A stretch of DNA of 16,306 nucleotides from Bacillota bacterium. Lineage in GTDB: Bacteria; Bacillota; Clostridia; Lachnospirales; Cellulosilyticaceae. Position numbers and translations under genes: made by a program. The stretch lies in assembly GCA_023393125.1 (NCBI GenBank), contig JAEWMQ010000042.1:1-16306 (forward strand), given 5' to 3'. The notes under the pieces are model-generated. The model made no database searches. It was given only the letters and a program-made list of their open reading frames with translations, and was not told where the DNA came from. Shown here piece by piece: positions 6,789-14,029 of this stretch (the stretch's first letter is position 1; every line of letters begins with the position of its first letter).

Positions 6789-8135
6789 ATGAGTAAAATT
6801 ACTGTTGACTACTCTAAAACCGGAGTACAAGCACACGAAGTAGCATATTTTAAAACACATGTAGAAGTAGCGCATAAAATGTTACATGACAAAACTGGAG
6901 CTGGTAACGATTTTCTTGGCTGGATTGATTTACCAGTGAATTATGACAAAGATGAATTTAGTCGCATTAAAAAATCAGCAGAGAAAATTCAAAATGATTC
7001 AGATGTACTTATTGTAATCGGAATTGGTGGTTCATATTTAGGGGCTAGAGCATGTATTGATGCTTTAAGTCATACTTTCTACAATTCATTAAGTAAAGAA
7101 CAAAGAAAGACTCCTGAAATTTATTATGTAGGAAATAATATTTCTGGTACTTACCTAAAAGATCTTTTAGATGTATGTGAAGGTAAAGAAGTAAGTGTTA
7201 ATGTTATTTCTAAATCAGGAACAACAACAGAGCCAGCTATTGCTTTCCGTGTATTTAAGAAATTTATGGAAGAAAAGTATGGAAAAGATGCAGCTAAAAG
7301 CCGTATTTATGCAACAACAGATAAAGCAAGAGGAGCTCTTTTAACACTTGCAAAAGAAGAGGGATATGAAACTTTTGTTATTCCAGATGATGTAGGTGGT
7401 CGTTTCTCTGTTTTAACACCAGTAGGGCTTTTACCTATTGCAGTAGCAGGTATTGATATTGATGAGTTAATGAAGGGTGCTGCGGATGCTAGAGAAGAAT
7501 TTGCAACACCAAATTTAGAAGAAAATGCTTGTTATCAATATGCTGCAGTGAGAAATGCACTTCTTAGAAAAGGAAAGTCAACAGAAATAATTGTTAACTA
7601 TGAACCTTGTTTACAATACTTTGGAGAATGGTGGAAACAATTATACGGAGAAAGTGAAGGTAAGGATCAAAAAGGCCTTTACCCTTCATCAGTTAACTTT
7701 TCTACAGACCTTCATTCTTTAGGTCAATACATTCAAGATGGTCAAAGAATGTTATTTGAAACAGTTATTAATGTAGAGAATGCAAGAAAAGACGTTGTAC
7801 TTGAAGAAGAAGCATCTGATTTAGATGGGCTTAATTACTTAGCTGGAAAAACAATGGATTTTGTTAACAAAAAAGCATATGAAGGAACAATTCTTGCGCA
7901 CGTAGATGGTGGAGTACCTAATATGGTTGTTAACTTACCAGCTATTGATGCTTACCATATGGGGCAACTTATTTACTTCTTTGAAAAAGCTTGTGGTATT
8001 AGTGGTTACTTATTAGGGGTTAATCCATTTGATCAACCAGGTGTAGAAGAGTATAAGAAAAATATGTTTGCACTTCTGGGTAAAAAAGGATTTGAGTCAC
8101 TTAGAGAAACACTTTTAGGTAGACTTAATAAATAA
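6789..8135 (+). CDS. pgi: Glucose-6-phosphate isomerase
   Basis: Interconverts glucose 6-phosphate and fructose 6-phosphate in the cytoplasm, at the entry to glycolysis and the branch to glycogen. The 448-residue length is typical of the short Bacillus/Clostridium-type enzyme (~450). Seen: the sugar-phosphate binding loops GIGGSYLGARA (78-88) and SKSGTTTEPA (141-150), GGRFSVLTPVGLLPIA (203-218), the catalytic region YGESEGKD with Glu288, His309 in TDLHSLGQ, and Lys423 in VEEYKKNMF. These line up with Glu290, His311 and Lys425 of the Geobacillus enzyme at a constant offset of two (from memory). The gene has AGGAGG upstream and its own terminator, so it is probably monocistronic. A TATAAT at 6733-6738 may be its -10 box, but no good -35 accompanies it. 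Confidence 0.97.
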   Translation: MSKITVDYSKTGVQAHEVAYFKTHVEVAHKMLHDKTGAGNDFLGWIDLPVNYDKDEFSRIKKSAEKIQNDSDVLIVIGIGGSYLGARACIDALSHTFYNSLSKEQRKTPEIYYVGNNISGTYLKDLLDVCEGKEVSVNVISKSGTTTEPAIAFRVFKKFMEEKYGKDAAKSRIYATTDKARGALLTLAKEEGYETFVIPDDVGGRFSVLTPVGLLPIAVAGIDIDELMKGAADAREEFATPNLEENACYQYAAVRNALLRKGKSTEIIVNYEPCLQYFGEWWKQLYGESEGKDQKGLYPSSVNFSTDLHSLGQYIQDGQRMLFETVINVENARKDVVLEEEASDLDGLNYLAGKTMDFVNKKAYEGTILAHVDGGVPNMVVNLPAIDAYHMGQLIYFFEKACGISGYLLGVNPFDQPGVEEYKKNMFALLGKKGFESLRETLLGRLNK

Positions 8136-8161
8136 TATTTACAACAGATAAATACAAGGGT

Positions 8162-8203
8162 GCCTTATAAATAAAGCAAATAGCTTATTTATAAGGCTTT
8201 TTT
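8162..8203 (+). terminator. Intrinsic terminator of pgi
   Basis: GCCTTATAAATAA (8162-8174) pairs perfectly with 8185-8197 around a 10-nt loop, followed directly by six T residues at 8198-8203. Confidence 0.92.
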
Positions 8204-8321
8204 GTTAAAGGATAGGTAATATCAATTTATGAATTGATTATTTTAATAGAGAAACAAGAAAGAGAGAGTTTCTGAGATGCCTTATATTGAAAATATAGAA
8301 GCACATTTGTAAATGGGTATT

Positions 8322-8350
8322 TTGCAAGTCTAATGTTTATCTGATATAAT
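8322..8350 (+). promoter_or_regulatory. Sigma-A-type promoter of niaR
   Basis: TTGCAA (8322-8327) and a perfect TATAAT (8345-8350) are separated by 17 bp, about 45 bp upstream of the niaR start codon. Confidence 0.75.
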
Positions 8351-8394
8351 TTGTGTAAAGAGCCATAACATAAGTTTAGAGAAGGGTGTAAGCA

Positions 8395-8913
8395 ATGGAT
8401 GGAGAGCAAAGAAGGGAAGAAATACTAAAATTATTAAAGGAAGAAACAAAACCTATAAGTGGAACCTATTTATCTAAGCATTTTATAGTAAGCAGACAAG
8501 TTATTGTACAAGATGTAGCGTTACTTCGTGCAAGTGGATATGACATATTAGCTACTGCAAGAGGATACATTCTTAATCAAGATGCACCGAATATGTTACA
8601 ACGTGTCATATGGGTTAAGCATACACATGATGAGGCAGAAGATGAGCTTAATATTATTATCGATAATGGCGGGCGCTTGAGAAATGTCATTATTATGCAT
8701 CCTATTTATGGGGAATTAGTTGCAAATTTAATGATTAAAACACGTAGAGAAGTTAAGCAATTTATAAATAGATTGCAAGAGACAAAGGCAAACACTCTAT
8801 TAAGTTTAACTGAGGGTATGCATATGCATACTATTGAAGCAAGTAGTGAAGAAGAGTTAGATATTATAGAAGAGGAATTAAATAATAAAGGATATCTAGT
8901 GACTCATTCATAA
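8395..8913 (+). CDS. niaR: Niacin-responsive transcriptional repressor (HTH_11 plus 3H domain)
   Basis: Cytoplasmic DNA-binding protein of the NiaR (YrxA) family, which represses NAD biosynthesis or niacin uptake genes when nicotinic acid is present. 172 residues, the family's usual length. Residues 5-60 are a winged helix (RREEILKLLKEE, then GTYLSKHFIVSRQVIVQDVALLRASGYDI, with the wing ATARGYIL). Residues ~72-170 are the 3H domain, named for its conserved histidines: H76/H78 in KHTHDEAEDEL, H102 in MHPIYGEL and H143/H145 in EGMHMHTIEA; in the Thermotoga structure such histidines bind a metal ion. Start ATG 8395 has GAAGGGTG upstream. The gene is followed at once by a strong terminator, so it is monocistronic. 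No nad gene lies in this window; the nearest possible target is the membrane protein downstream, whose promoter carries a dyad. Confidence 0.9.
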   Translation: MDGEQRREEILKLLKEETKPISGTYLSKHFIVSRQVIVQDVALLRASGYDILATARGYILNQDAPNMLQRVIWVKHTHDEAEDELNIIIDNGGRLRNVIIMHPIYGELVANLMIKTRREVKQFINRLQETKANTLLSLTEGMHMHTIEASSEEELDIIEEELNNKGYLVTHS

Positions 8914-8972
8914 ATAATATAAATAAAAAGAACATCATCTATAGGTGGTGTTCTTTTTATTTATATTATTTA
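8911..8972 (+). terminator. Long-stem intrinsic terminator overlapping the niaR stop codon
   Basis: A 29-bp stem (8911-8939 with 8944-8972, only two G-T pairs) closes a four-base loop. The descending arm contains TTCTTTTTATTTATATTATTT. The TAA stop of niaR is the first triplet of the stem. Confidence 0.9.
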
Positions 8973-8977
8973 GTTGT

Positions 8978-9006
8978 TTGACTGGTGACATGACACGTGA
9001 TATATT
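8978..9006 (+). promoter_or_regulatory. Promoter of the PfoR-like gene with a candidate operator in the spacer
   Basis: TTGACT (8978-8983) and TATATT (9001-9006) are 17 bp apart, a strong sigma-A pattern ending about 32 bp before the start codon. Between the boxes, GTGACATGACAC (8985-8996) is a palindrome except at one symmetric pair of positions, a typical place for a repressor site. Confidence 0.7.
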
Positions 9007-9038
9007 ATATGTAAAAAATCAGACAAGGGAGAGGACTA

Positions 9039-10130
9039 ATGGTTAGTATAAGTAAGTGGGCTACATATGGAAAAAGGTTTGTAGATAGGTATTTAATAAA
9101 AGGGTTAAGTGGTATGGCCCTTGGACTTTTTTCTACATTACTCATAGGTACTATTATAAAACAAATAGGCTTATTTATGTCCAATGTATGGTTTGGACAA
9201 CTATTAATACAATTAGGTAGTTTAGCAACTGTTATGACTGGAGTAGGAATTGCTGTTGGTGTTGCACATCAATTGGGGGCAAGTAAGCTTGTTATGTACT
9301 CAAGTATTTTAAATGGTTTAGTAGGTGCATATGGTGCTCAATTAGTAGGAGGAACTATTATAACGGAGGGAGGCATCTTGTTATCAGGACCAGGGGATCC
9401 CATGGGAGCATTTGTTGCTGCTGTTATTGGCGTAGAGGTGGGACGTCTTATATCAGGAAAAACTAAGCTAGACATTTTATTAACACCAGCAATAACTATT
9501 ATATCTGGATGTTTTGTAGCCTATAAGATAGGGCCATCCTTAGCTCATTTCACAACTGTTTTAAGTGGACTCATTAAAATAGCGGTAGAATTACAGCCTT
9601 TTCTAATGGGAATAGTTGTGTCAGTAGTAATGGGAATATTTTTGACATTGCCTATTAGCTCTGCAGCCATTGGAGTTATTTTAGATTTGTCAGGGATTGC
9701 CGGTGGGGCGGCAACAGCAGGCTGCGCAGCTCAAATGATAGGCTTTGCTGTAATGAGTTATAGAGAAAACAAGGTAAATGGACTTGTAGCACAAGGTTTA
9801 GGAACTTCTATGTTACAAATGCCTAATATTATTAAAAATCCGAAGGTATGGATTCCACCTATCTTAGCAAGTGCAATTACAGGACCACTTACAACAGTAG
9901 TGTTTAAATTAGAAAATATTGCAACTGGATCAGGAATGGGAACTTCCGGGCTTGTAGGGCCACTATTAATGTGGCAAACCATGATAGAAAAAGAAACTAA
10001 TAATATCATCCTATTAATAGAAATTATACTTATATGTTTTATTTTGCCTGGCGTACTTACTTGGATATTTGCAGAGATAATGAGAAAGAAGAATTGGATT
10101 AAAGAAAATGATTTGAAATTAGAACTTTAA
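9039..10130 (+). CDS. PfoR-type membrane protein, PTS EIIC-like (EIIC_2 family)
   Basis: 363 residues, almost entirely hydrophobic, with around nine or ten membrane segments. The start MVSISKWATYGKRFVDRYLIKGLSGMALGLF, many GG and GP turns (GGTIITEGGILLSGPGDPMG near 103-122) and the conserved-looking TGPLTTVVFKLEN and GMGTSGLVGPL near the C-terminus match the COG3641/PF13303 family, called PfoR or 'PTS EIIC-like'. These lack the EIIA and EIIB domains, and their substrate is generally unknown; the 'toxin regulator' name comes from Clostridium perfringens and should not be taken as function. The gene has its own promoter, with GGGAGAGG before ATG 9039. It ends tail to tail with yyaC, overlapping by three bases, with no terminator between. 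Its position next to niaR raises the possibility of NiaR control. Confidence 0.8.
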   Translation: MVSISKWATYGKRFVDRYLIKGLSGMALGLFSTLLIGTIIKQIGLFMSNVWFGQLLIQLGSLATVMTGVGIAVGVAHQLGASKLVMYSSILNGLVGAYGAQLVGGTIITEGGILLSGPGDPMGAFVAAVIGVEVGRLISGKTKLDILLTPAITIISGCFVAYKIGPSLAHFTTVLSGLIKIAVELQPFLMGIVVSVVMGIFLTLPISSAAIGVILDLSGIAGGAATAGCAAQMIGFAVMSYRENKVNGLVAQGLGTSMLQMPNIIKNPKVWIPPILASAITGPLTTVVFKLENIATGSGMGTSGLVGPLLMWQTMIEKETNNIILLIEIILICFILPGVLTWIFAEIMRKKNWIKENDLKLEL

Positions 10131-10696
10131 TCCTGATAGTATCTCCACAAGCAATATTTTATTCCGGATGCAATAGTATCAGCCATTTTCATGACAAGTG
10201 ATAATCTAGTGTTTTGAAGTATAACCATATTCATTAGGCTACTGAAGTTAACGATGCCTGTGATATGAATATGTCCTACGGGAGGTAGTTCTTTTTTTAC
10301 ACCTGCACCGGGTTTAATGGAACCTTCACCTAATGTAAGACAACCAACATTTTCAGCAGCACCTAAACAAGCATCAATGGCCACCACCAAAGCCCTGGGG
10401 TGGTCTTTTAATATGACTTCAAGAGTTTCCTCTAAGTTTTTGGCATGAACAGGATGATCTAAAGTACCATATAAACTAACATGTTCATAAGAAAGTTCTT
10501 TAAGCTTATATCCAACAAGTGGGCCTAAGCTATCACCAGTAGCTCTGTCAGTGCCGATACAGACAATTACAAGTTCATTGTGATGAAGAGGTAAATAGAG
10601 TGATAGGTAAGAGGAGAAATGCTTACAAAATAAACTAAGAGGATTTTCAGCATTAACATTAATGTAGGTGGAACTACATTTGTAATCTAAATTCAT
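10127..10696 (-). CDS. yyaC: YyaC-family sporulation protein (DUF1256)
   Basis: 189 residues on the minus strand from ATG 10696, with a modest ribosome binding site (GTGGTGAT). YyaC proteins resemble the germination protease GPR and HybD-type peptidases and are found in spore formers; the precise substrate is not established. Seen: IVCIGTDRATGDSLGPLVG (44-62), with Asp50 and Asp55 at the presumed active-site position; VVAIDACLG (104-112); and the family C-terminal block KPGAGVKKELPPVG with HIHITGIVN (128-150). Residues 1-40 are a poorly conserved leader. The gene faces the PfoR-like gene tail to tail and is divergent from the MPN/LysM gene across ~300 bp. It is good evidence that the organism forms endospores. 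Confidence 0.88.
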   Translation of the reverse strand: MNLDYKCSSTYINVNAENPLSLFCKHFSSYLSLYLPLHHNELVIVCIGTDRATGDSLGPLVGYKLKELSYEHVSLYGTLDHPVHAKNLEETLEVILKDHPRALVVAIDACLGAAENVGCLTLGEGSIKPGAGVKKELPPVGHIHITGIVNFSSLMNMVILQNTRLSLVMKMADTIASGIKYCLWRYYQD

Positions 10697-10995
10697 AAAT
10701 ATATCACCACTTTCTAAATCTCTTTATAGTCTTCCAATTTTTTGGTGATTTATTTACTAATTTAGATGGAATTTATTTACATATATATTGTTTAGTATAA
10801 TTACATAATTTATACAAAAAATGGCTTACATCAATAAGAAAAATAATGAATTCTTAAACAAAATATCAAAAAGTAAAAAATAAGAGTTATATATGGCAAT
10901 AAAAAAAGTGAAGTCATCGACAACAAGCATTAAAATATTAACCTCCCATGTAGTATGATATAAACAAAAATGGATAAAAATGGAAGGTGATTTGC
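10697..10995. other. Divergent intergenic region between yyaC and the MPN-like/LysM gene
   Basis: About 300 very AT-rich bases. A TATGAT at 10954-10959 could be the -10 of the rightward gene, but the expected -35 position is not TTGACA-like. Sporulation sigma factors, whose consensus is looser, could be responsible; I cannot assign one. Confidence 0.45.
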
Positions 10996-12291
10996 ATGGG
11001 AAAAATAAGTTACAGACCAAAAAAAAACCAAGGGAAGCAAGAGAATAAGAGAAAGATGGGTGTACCAAAAACTGTAGATTTATTGGAGGAGAGAGAAGAG
11101 TTACTAAGGTATGGTACAAGCCAGTTAAACATAGAAGAAGCTAATGAAACGAATAAGATTATTGCTATAAGCAGTAATAAAAAAAATCATGAGACATTAG
11201 ATAACCTTAAGATAATCGGAGAGATGGATTGTAAATATCATGTTTTCATTGAAGATTATGTATATACATATATTTATCAATTAGCTAAGGCAGATTTATC
11301 AAAGGAAAGTTCAGCTATATTAATAGGAGAAATCTATGGAGAAAGTAAAGAGGCTATTGTAAGAGGTGTTATTCCTATAGAGATGGAGCAGTTAGCTGAA
11401 GATAGTGAATGGATAGATAGCAATGTTTTAGAAGATATTGAAGAACAAAGAAAATGCTATTTTAAGGATCAAGATATTATTGGTTGGATGCACATGCAAC
11501 CAGGATATGGAACAATGCTCACTATGAAAGAAGTAAGGGAGCATAAAAGTGTATTTGAAGGTAGTGGGAGTATCTGTTTGTTAGTAGATGCTATAAATAA
11601 GATAGAAACAGTTTTTGTTTATGAAGATGAAGAATTAAAAGAGCAAGCTGGATATTGTATGTATTACGAGAGAAATGAAGCAATGCAGCAGTACATGTTA
11701 GATCATCCTTTTAGTGGAGGAGCTAAGGAAGAAATGAAAGATGTAGTTGTTAATCAGTTCAGAGAAATAGGTAAGATAAGAAAGGCAGAATATGCACAAC
11801 GTAAAAACTTAAATTTTACCGTTATGATAGCAAGTATCATTTTAATAGCATTAACAGCTGTTATTGTAAAAATGAATGACAATAAGAGATTAACAGATAT
11901 AGCAGTGGTAAATAGTGATGCAACCATGAATCAGATGACTAATGAAGATATTAATTTAGCAATTGCACCTGCAACTGTAGAGAATGAAGCGAATTCAAAT
12001 AGTTTAGACAATAAGATTATGGGCGAACAAGCAAAGGAAAAAGATGAAGAGAAACAGGAAGATCTTAATGTAAGTGAAAATAAATCAGATAATCAAGATA
12101 CTTTGCAAGGAGATAATCAGGGGTATGAAGTATATGTAGTACAAGTGGGTGATACTTTGGCAGATATTAGTTACAAAAAGTATGGTGAGGCTAAAAAATC
12201 CATTGATATAGCAAAAGTTAATAATATTGAGAATACAGATCAAATATATGTTGGACAAGAATTAAAATTACCTGTTTATAACAATAAATAA
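10996..12291 (+). CDS. Membrane protein with MPN/JAMM-like domain and C-terminal LysM
   Basis: 431 residues from ATG 10996 (AAGGTG six bases upstream; a GTG at 10987 overlaps that site and is less likely). Residues 1-70 are basic and low-complexity. Residues ~77-235 resemble an MPN/JAB fold: KESSAILIGEIYGE with Glu104, a VRGVIPIE strand, then GWMHMQPGYGTMLTMKEV (163-180), close to the eukaryotic-type GWYHSHPGFGCWLSGVD. The metal ligands are altered: HxH is His166-Met-Gln168 and SxxD is Thr176-x-x-Glu179, so it may be a non-catalytic version. A transmembrane helix lies at ~273-292, followed by an acidic linker (~330-375) and a LysM domain (378-427: VVQVGDTLADISYKKYG to YVGQELKLP) that would bind peptidoglycan outside the membrane. 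The MPN-like part is then cytoplasmic. The function is unknown; divergence from yyaC hints at sporulation or the envelope. Confidence 0.8.
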   Translation: MGKISYRPKKNQGKQENKRKMGVPKTVDLLEEREELLRYGTSQLNIEEANETNKIIAISSNKKNHETLDNLKIIGEMDCKYHVFIEDYVYTYIYQLAKADLSKESSAILIGEIYGESKEAIVRGVIPIEMEQLAEDSEWIDSNVLEDIEEQRKCYFKDQDIIGWMHMQPGYGTMLTMKEVREHKSVFEGSGSICLLVDAINKIETVFVYEDEELKEQAGYCMYYERNEAMQQYMLDHPFSGGAKEEMKDVVVNQFREIGKIRKAEYAQRKNLNFTVMIASIILIALTAVIVKMNDNKRLTDIAVVNSDATMNQMTNEDINLAIAPATVENEANSNSLDNKIMGEQAKEKDEEKQEDLNVSENKSDNQDTLQGDNQGYEVYVVQVGDTLADISYKKYGEAKKSIDIAKVNNIENTDQIYVGQELKLPVYNNK

Positions 12292-12386
12292 CATAATATT
12301 ATTAAAAAACAAATAATTGTGTGCAAATAAATAGAAATAAGTGTATGATAATTATATATTTATATAAGTATATCATTTTTAGAATC

Positions 12387-12392
12387 GGAGGA
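12387..12392 (+). promoter_or_regulatory. Ribosome binding site that fixes the glgA start at GTG 12399
   Basis: GGAGGA sits six bases before GTG 12399. The longest open frame starts 78 bp upstream at 12321, but that extension (rich in I, Y and K) is not family-like and would contain this site. Confidence 0.85.
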
Positions 12393-12398
12393 ATAAAA

Positions 12399-13859
12399 GT
12401 GAAAAACACTGCACTTAAATGTTTATTTGTATCATCCGAAGTTGCTCCTTATGCAAAAACAGGTGGACTAGCAGATGTTATTGGAGCTTTACCAAAGAAA
12501 CTTAGAGAGCAAGGTGTAGATGCTAGAGTAGTAATGCCATACTATCAATCCATAAGAAATAAATTTTTTGAACATGATAAACATTTTTTAACAAGTTATG
12601 ATGTGTATTTAGGGTGGCGCATCCAAGGGGTTGGAGTTTATTATGATGATAAAATTGTACCTACTTATTTCTTAAAAAGTGATACCTATTTTTCGAGGCC
12701 TGAGTTATATGGATATCAAGATGATTATGAGCGCTTTGCTTTTTTTTGCAAGGGCGTATTAGAAATGCTTAGACATATAGACTTTATGCCAGATGTAATT
12801 CATTGTAACGATTGGCAAACAGGTCCGATTTGTTTATTATTAAAAGAGATGTATAGTCGAGATACTTTATTTGCAAAAATTAGAACAGTATACACAGTAC
12901 ATAATATAAAGTATCAAGGACTATTTGGAAGAGAAGCACTAGATGTTTTAGAACTAACCAATGATTATATGACACCAGAACGTATTGAATATCATAGTTC
13001 AGTCAGTTATATGAAAGCAGGTTTGCTTTATTCGGATAAAATTACAACAGTTAGCCCTACCTATGCCGAAGAAATTAAGACTAATGAATATGGATGTGGA
13101 TTAGATCGTTTATTAGGGCAGAAGCTTTATTACAAGATTCACGGGATTTTAAATGGCATAGACTATGATATATATAATCCTGAAACAGATACTCATATAT
13201 ATGAGAACTATACTGCCGATACATTAGAGAAGAAGAAAGATAATAAAGTTGTTTTTCAAAAAGAATACGGGTTAGAGCAAACAGATGCAATGCTGATTGG
13301 TGTAGTATCTAGAATTACGGAACAAAAAGGATTTGATCTGATGAAAGAACAAATCTATAATATGTGGGTTATGGATAAGATTATGCAACTTAATGTACAA
13401 TTTGCTATTTTAGGAACAGGTGAGAAAGAGTATGAAGATATGTTTAAACAGTTTGCATACAAATACCCAGGAAGAGCCAATGTGTTTTTAACTTTTAACG
13501 AATCCTTAGCGCAGAAGATTTATGCGGCTAGTGATGTGTTTTTAATGCCATCCTTGTTTGAACCTTGTGGTTTAGGACAACTTATTTCTATGAGGTATGG
13601 TACTGTACCTATTGTTAGGAAAACAGGTGGGTTAAAAGATACAGTTAGTCATTATAATATGGAAACTAAAGAAGGAACCGGTTTTGAGTTTGAAGAGTGC
13701 TCAGGATACTGGATGTATAAAAAAATAGAAGAAGCTGAGTGGTTTTATAGTAATGAGAACACGCATTTTAGGCAAATGCAGCTCAATGGAATGAAAAAAG
13801 ATTTTTCATGGGATGATGCGGCAAGGAAATATCAAATATTATATAAATCCATGATTTAA
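12399..13859 (+). CDS. glgA: Glycogen synthase (ADP-glucose type, GT5)
   Basis: Transfers glucose from ADP-glucose to the growing alpha-1,4-glucan chain in the cytoplasm. From GTG 12399 the protein has 486 residues, the usual GlgA length. Seen: LFVSSEVAPYAKTGGLADV (9-27) with the ADP-glucose-binding Lys20-Thr-Gly-Gly loop; DVIHCNDWQTG (132-142); YTVHNIKYQG (165-174); HGILNGID in the hinge (248-255); GVVSRITEQKGFDL (301-314) with Arg305 and Lys310; and FEPCGLGQLISMRYGTVPIVRKTGG (387-411) with Glu388 of the retaining GT-B active site. No other glycogen gene (glgC, glgD, glgB, glgP) lies nearby, so it appears to be a lone gene here, although Pgi supplies the same hexose-phosphate pool. It follows the LysM gene by 107 bp with no clear terminator, so some read-through is possible. 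Confidence 0.96.
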   Translation: MKNTALKCLFVSSEVAPYAKTGGLADVIGALPKKLREQGVDARVVMPYYQSIRNKFFEHDKHFLTSYDVYLGWRIQGVGVYYDDKIVPTYFLKSDTYFSRPELYGYQDDYERFAFFCKGVLEMLRHIDFMPDVIHCNDWQTGPICLLLKEMYSRDTLFAKIRTVYTVHNIKYQGLFGREALDVLELTNDYMTPERIEYHSSVSYMKAGLLYSDKITTVSPTYAEEIKTNEYGCGLDRLLGQKLYYKIHGILNGIDYDIYNPETDTHIYENYTADTLEKKKDNKVVFQKEYGLEQTDAMLIGVVSRITEQKGFDLMKEQIYNMWVMDKIMQLNVQFAILGTGEKEYEDMFKQFAYKYPGRANVFLTFNESLAQKIYAASDVFLMPSLFEPCGLGQLISMRYGTVPIVRKTGGLKDTVSHYNMETKEGTGFEFEECSGYWMYKKIEEAEWFYSNENTHFRQMQLNGMKKDFSWDDAARKYQILYKSMI

Positions 13860-13863
13860 AAAC

Positions 13864-13959
13864 AAAGAGCACAGCATAACAACTTAAAAGGAGAGACAAG
13901 GATATAAAAGTTTCTACTATATTAAGGAGAATGTTGGGCTCTTTATTATACTCTTTTTT
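13864..13959 (+). terminator. Large hairpin and T-tract after glgA, candidate terminator
   Basis: AAAGAGC-A-CAGCAT (13864-13877) pairs with ATGTTG-G-GCTCTTT (13931-13944), 13 pairs with one mismatch, around a 53-nt loop. A run of six T at 13954-13959 follows about nine bases later. The long loop is unusual for a simple terminator. Confidence 0.5.
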
Positions 13960-13969
13960 AAATCCTTCT

Positions 13970-13997
13970 TTGAAAAAAATTCTATGTGTTGTATGAT
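13970..13997 (+). promoter_or_regulatory. Promoter of the DUF5711-cvpA operon
   Basis: TTGAAA (13970-13975) and TATGAT (13992-13997), 16 bp apart, end about 32 bp upstream of the first start codon. Confidence 0.6.
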
Positions 13998-14029
13998 AAA
14001 AGGAGGGATTTGATAGAGGAGGAAATAGA

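Noticed and set aside
10826..11119. Minus-strand frame of 97 codons in the yyaC/LysM divergent region
   Set aside because: It overlaps the start of the MPN-like/LysM gene, and its phenylalanine-rich hydrophobic content reflects poly-A tracts on the plus strand.
12321..12398. N-terminal extension of glgA from ATG-less upstream codon 12321
   Set aside because: The extension has no ribosome binding site of its own, is unlike GlgA N-termini, and contains the strong GGAGGA that serves GTG 12399.
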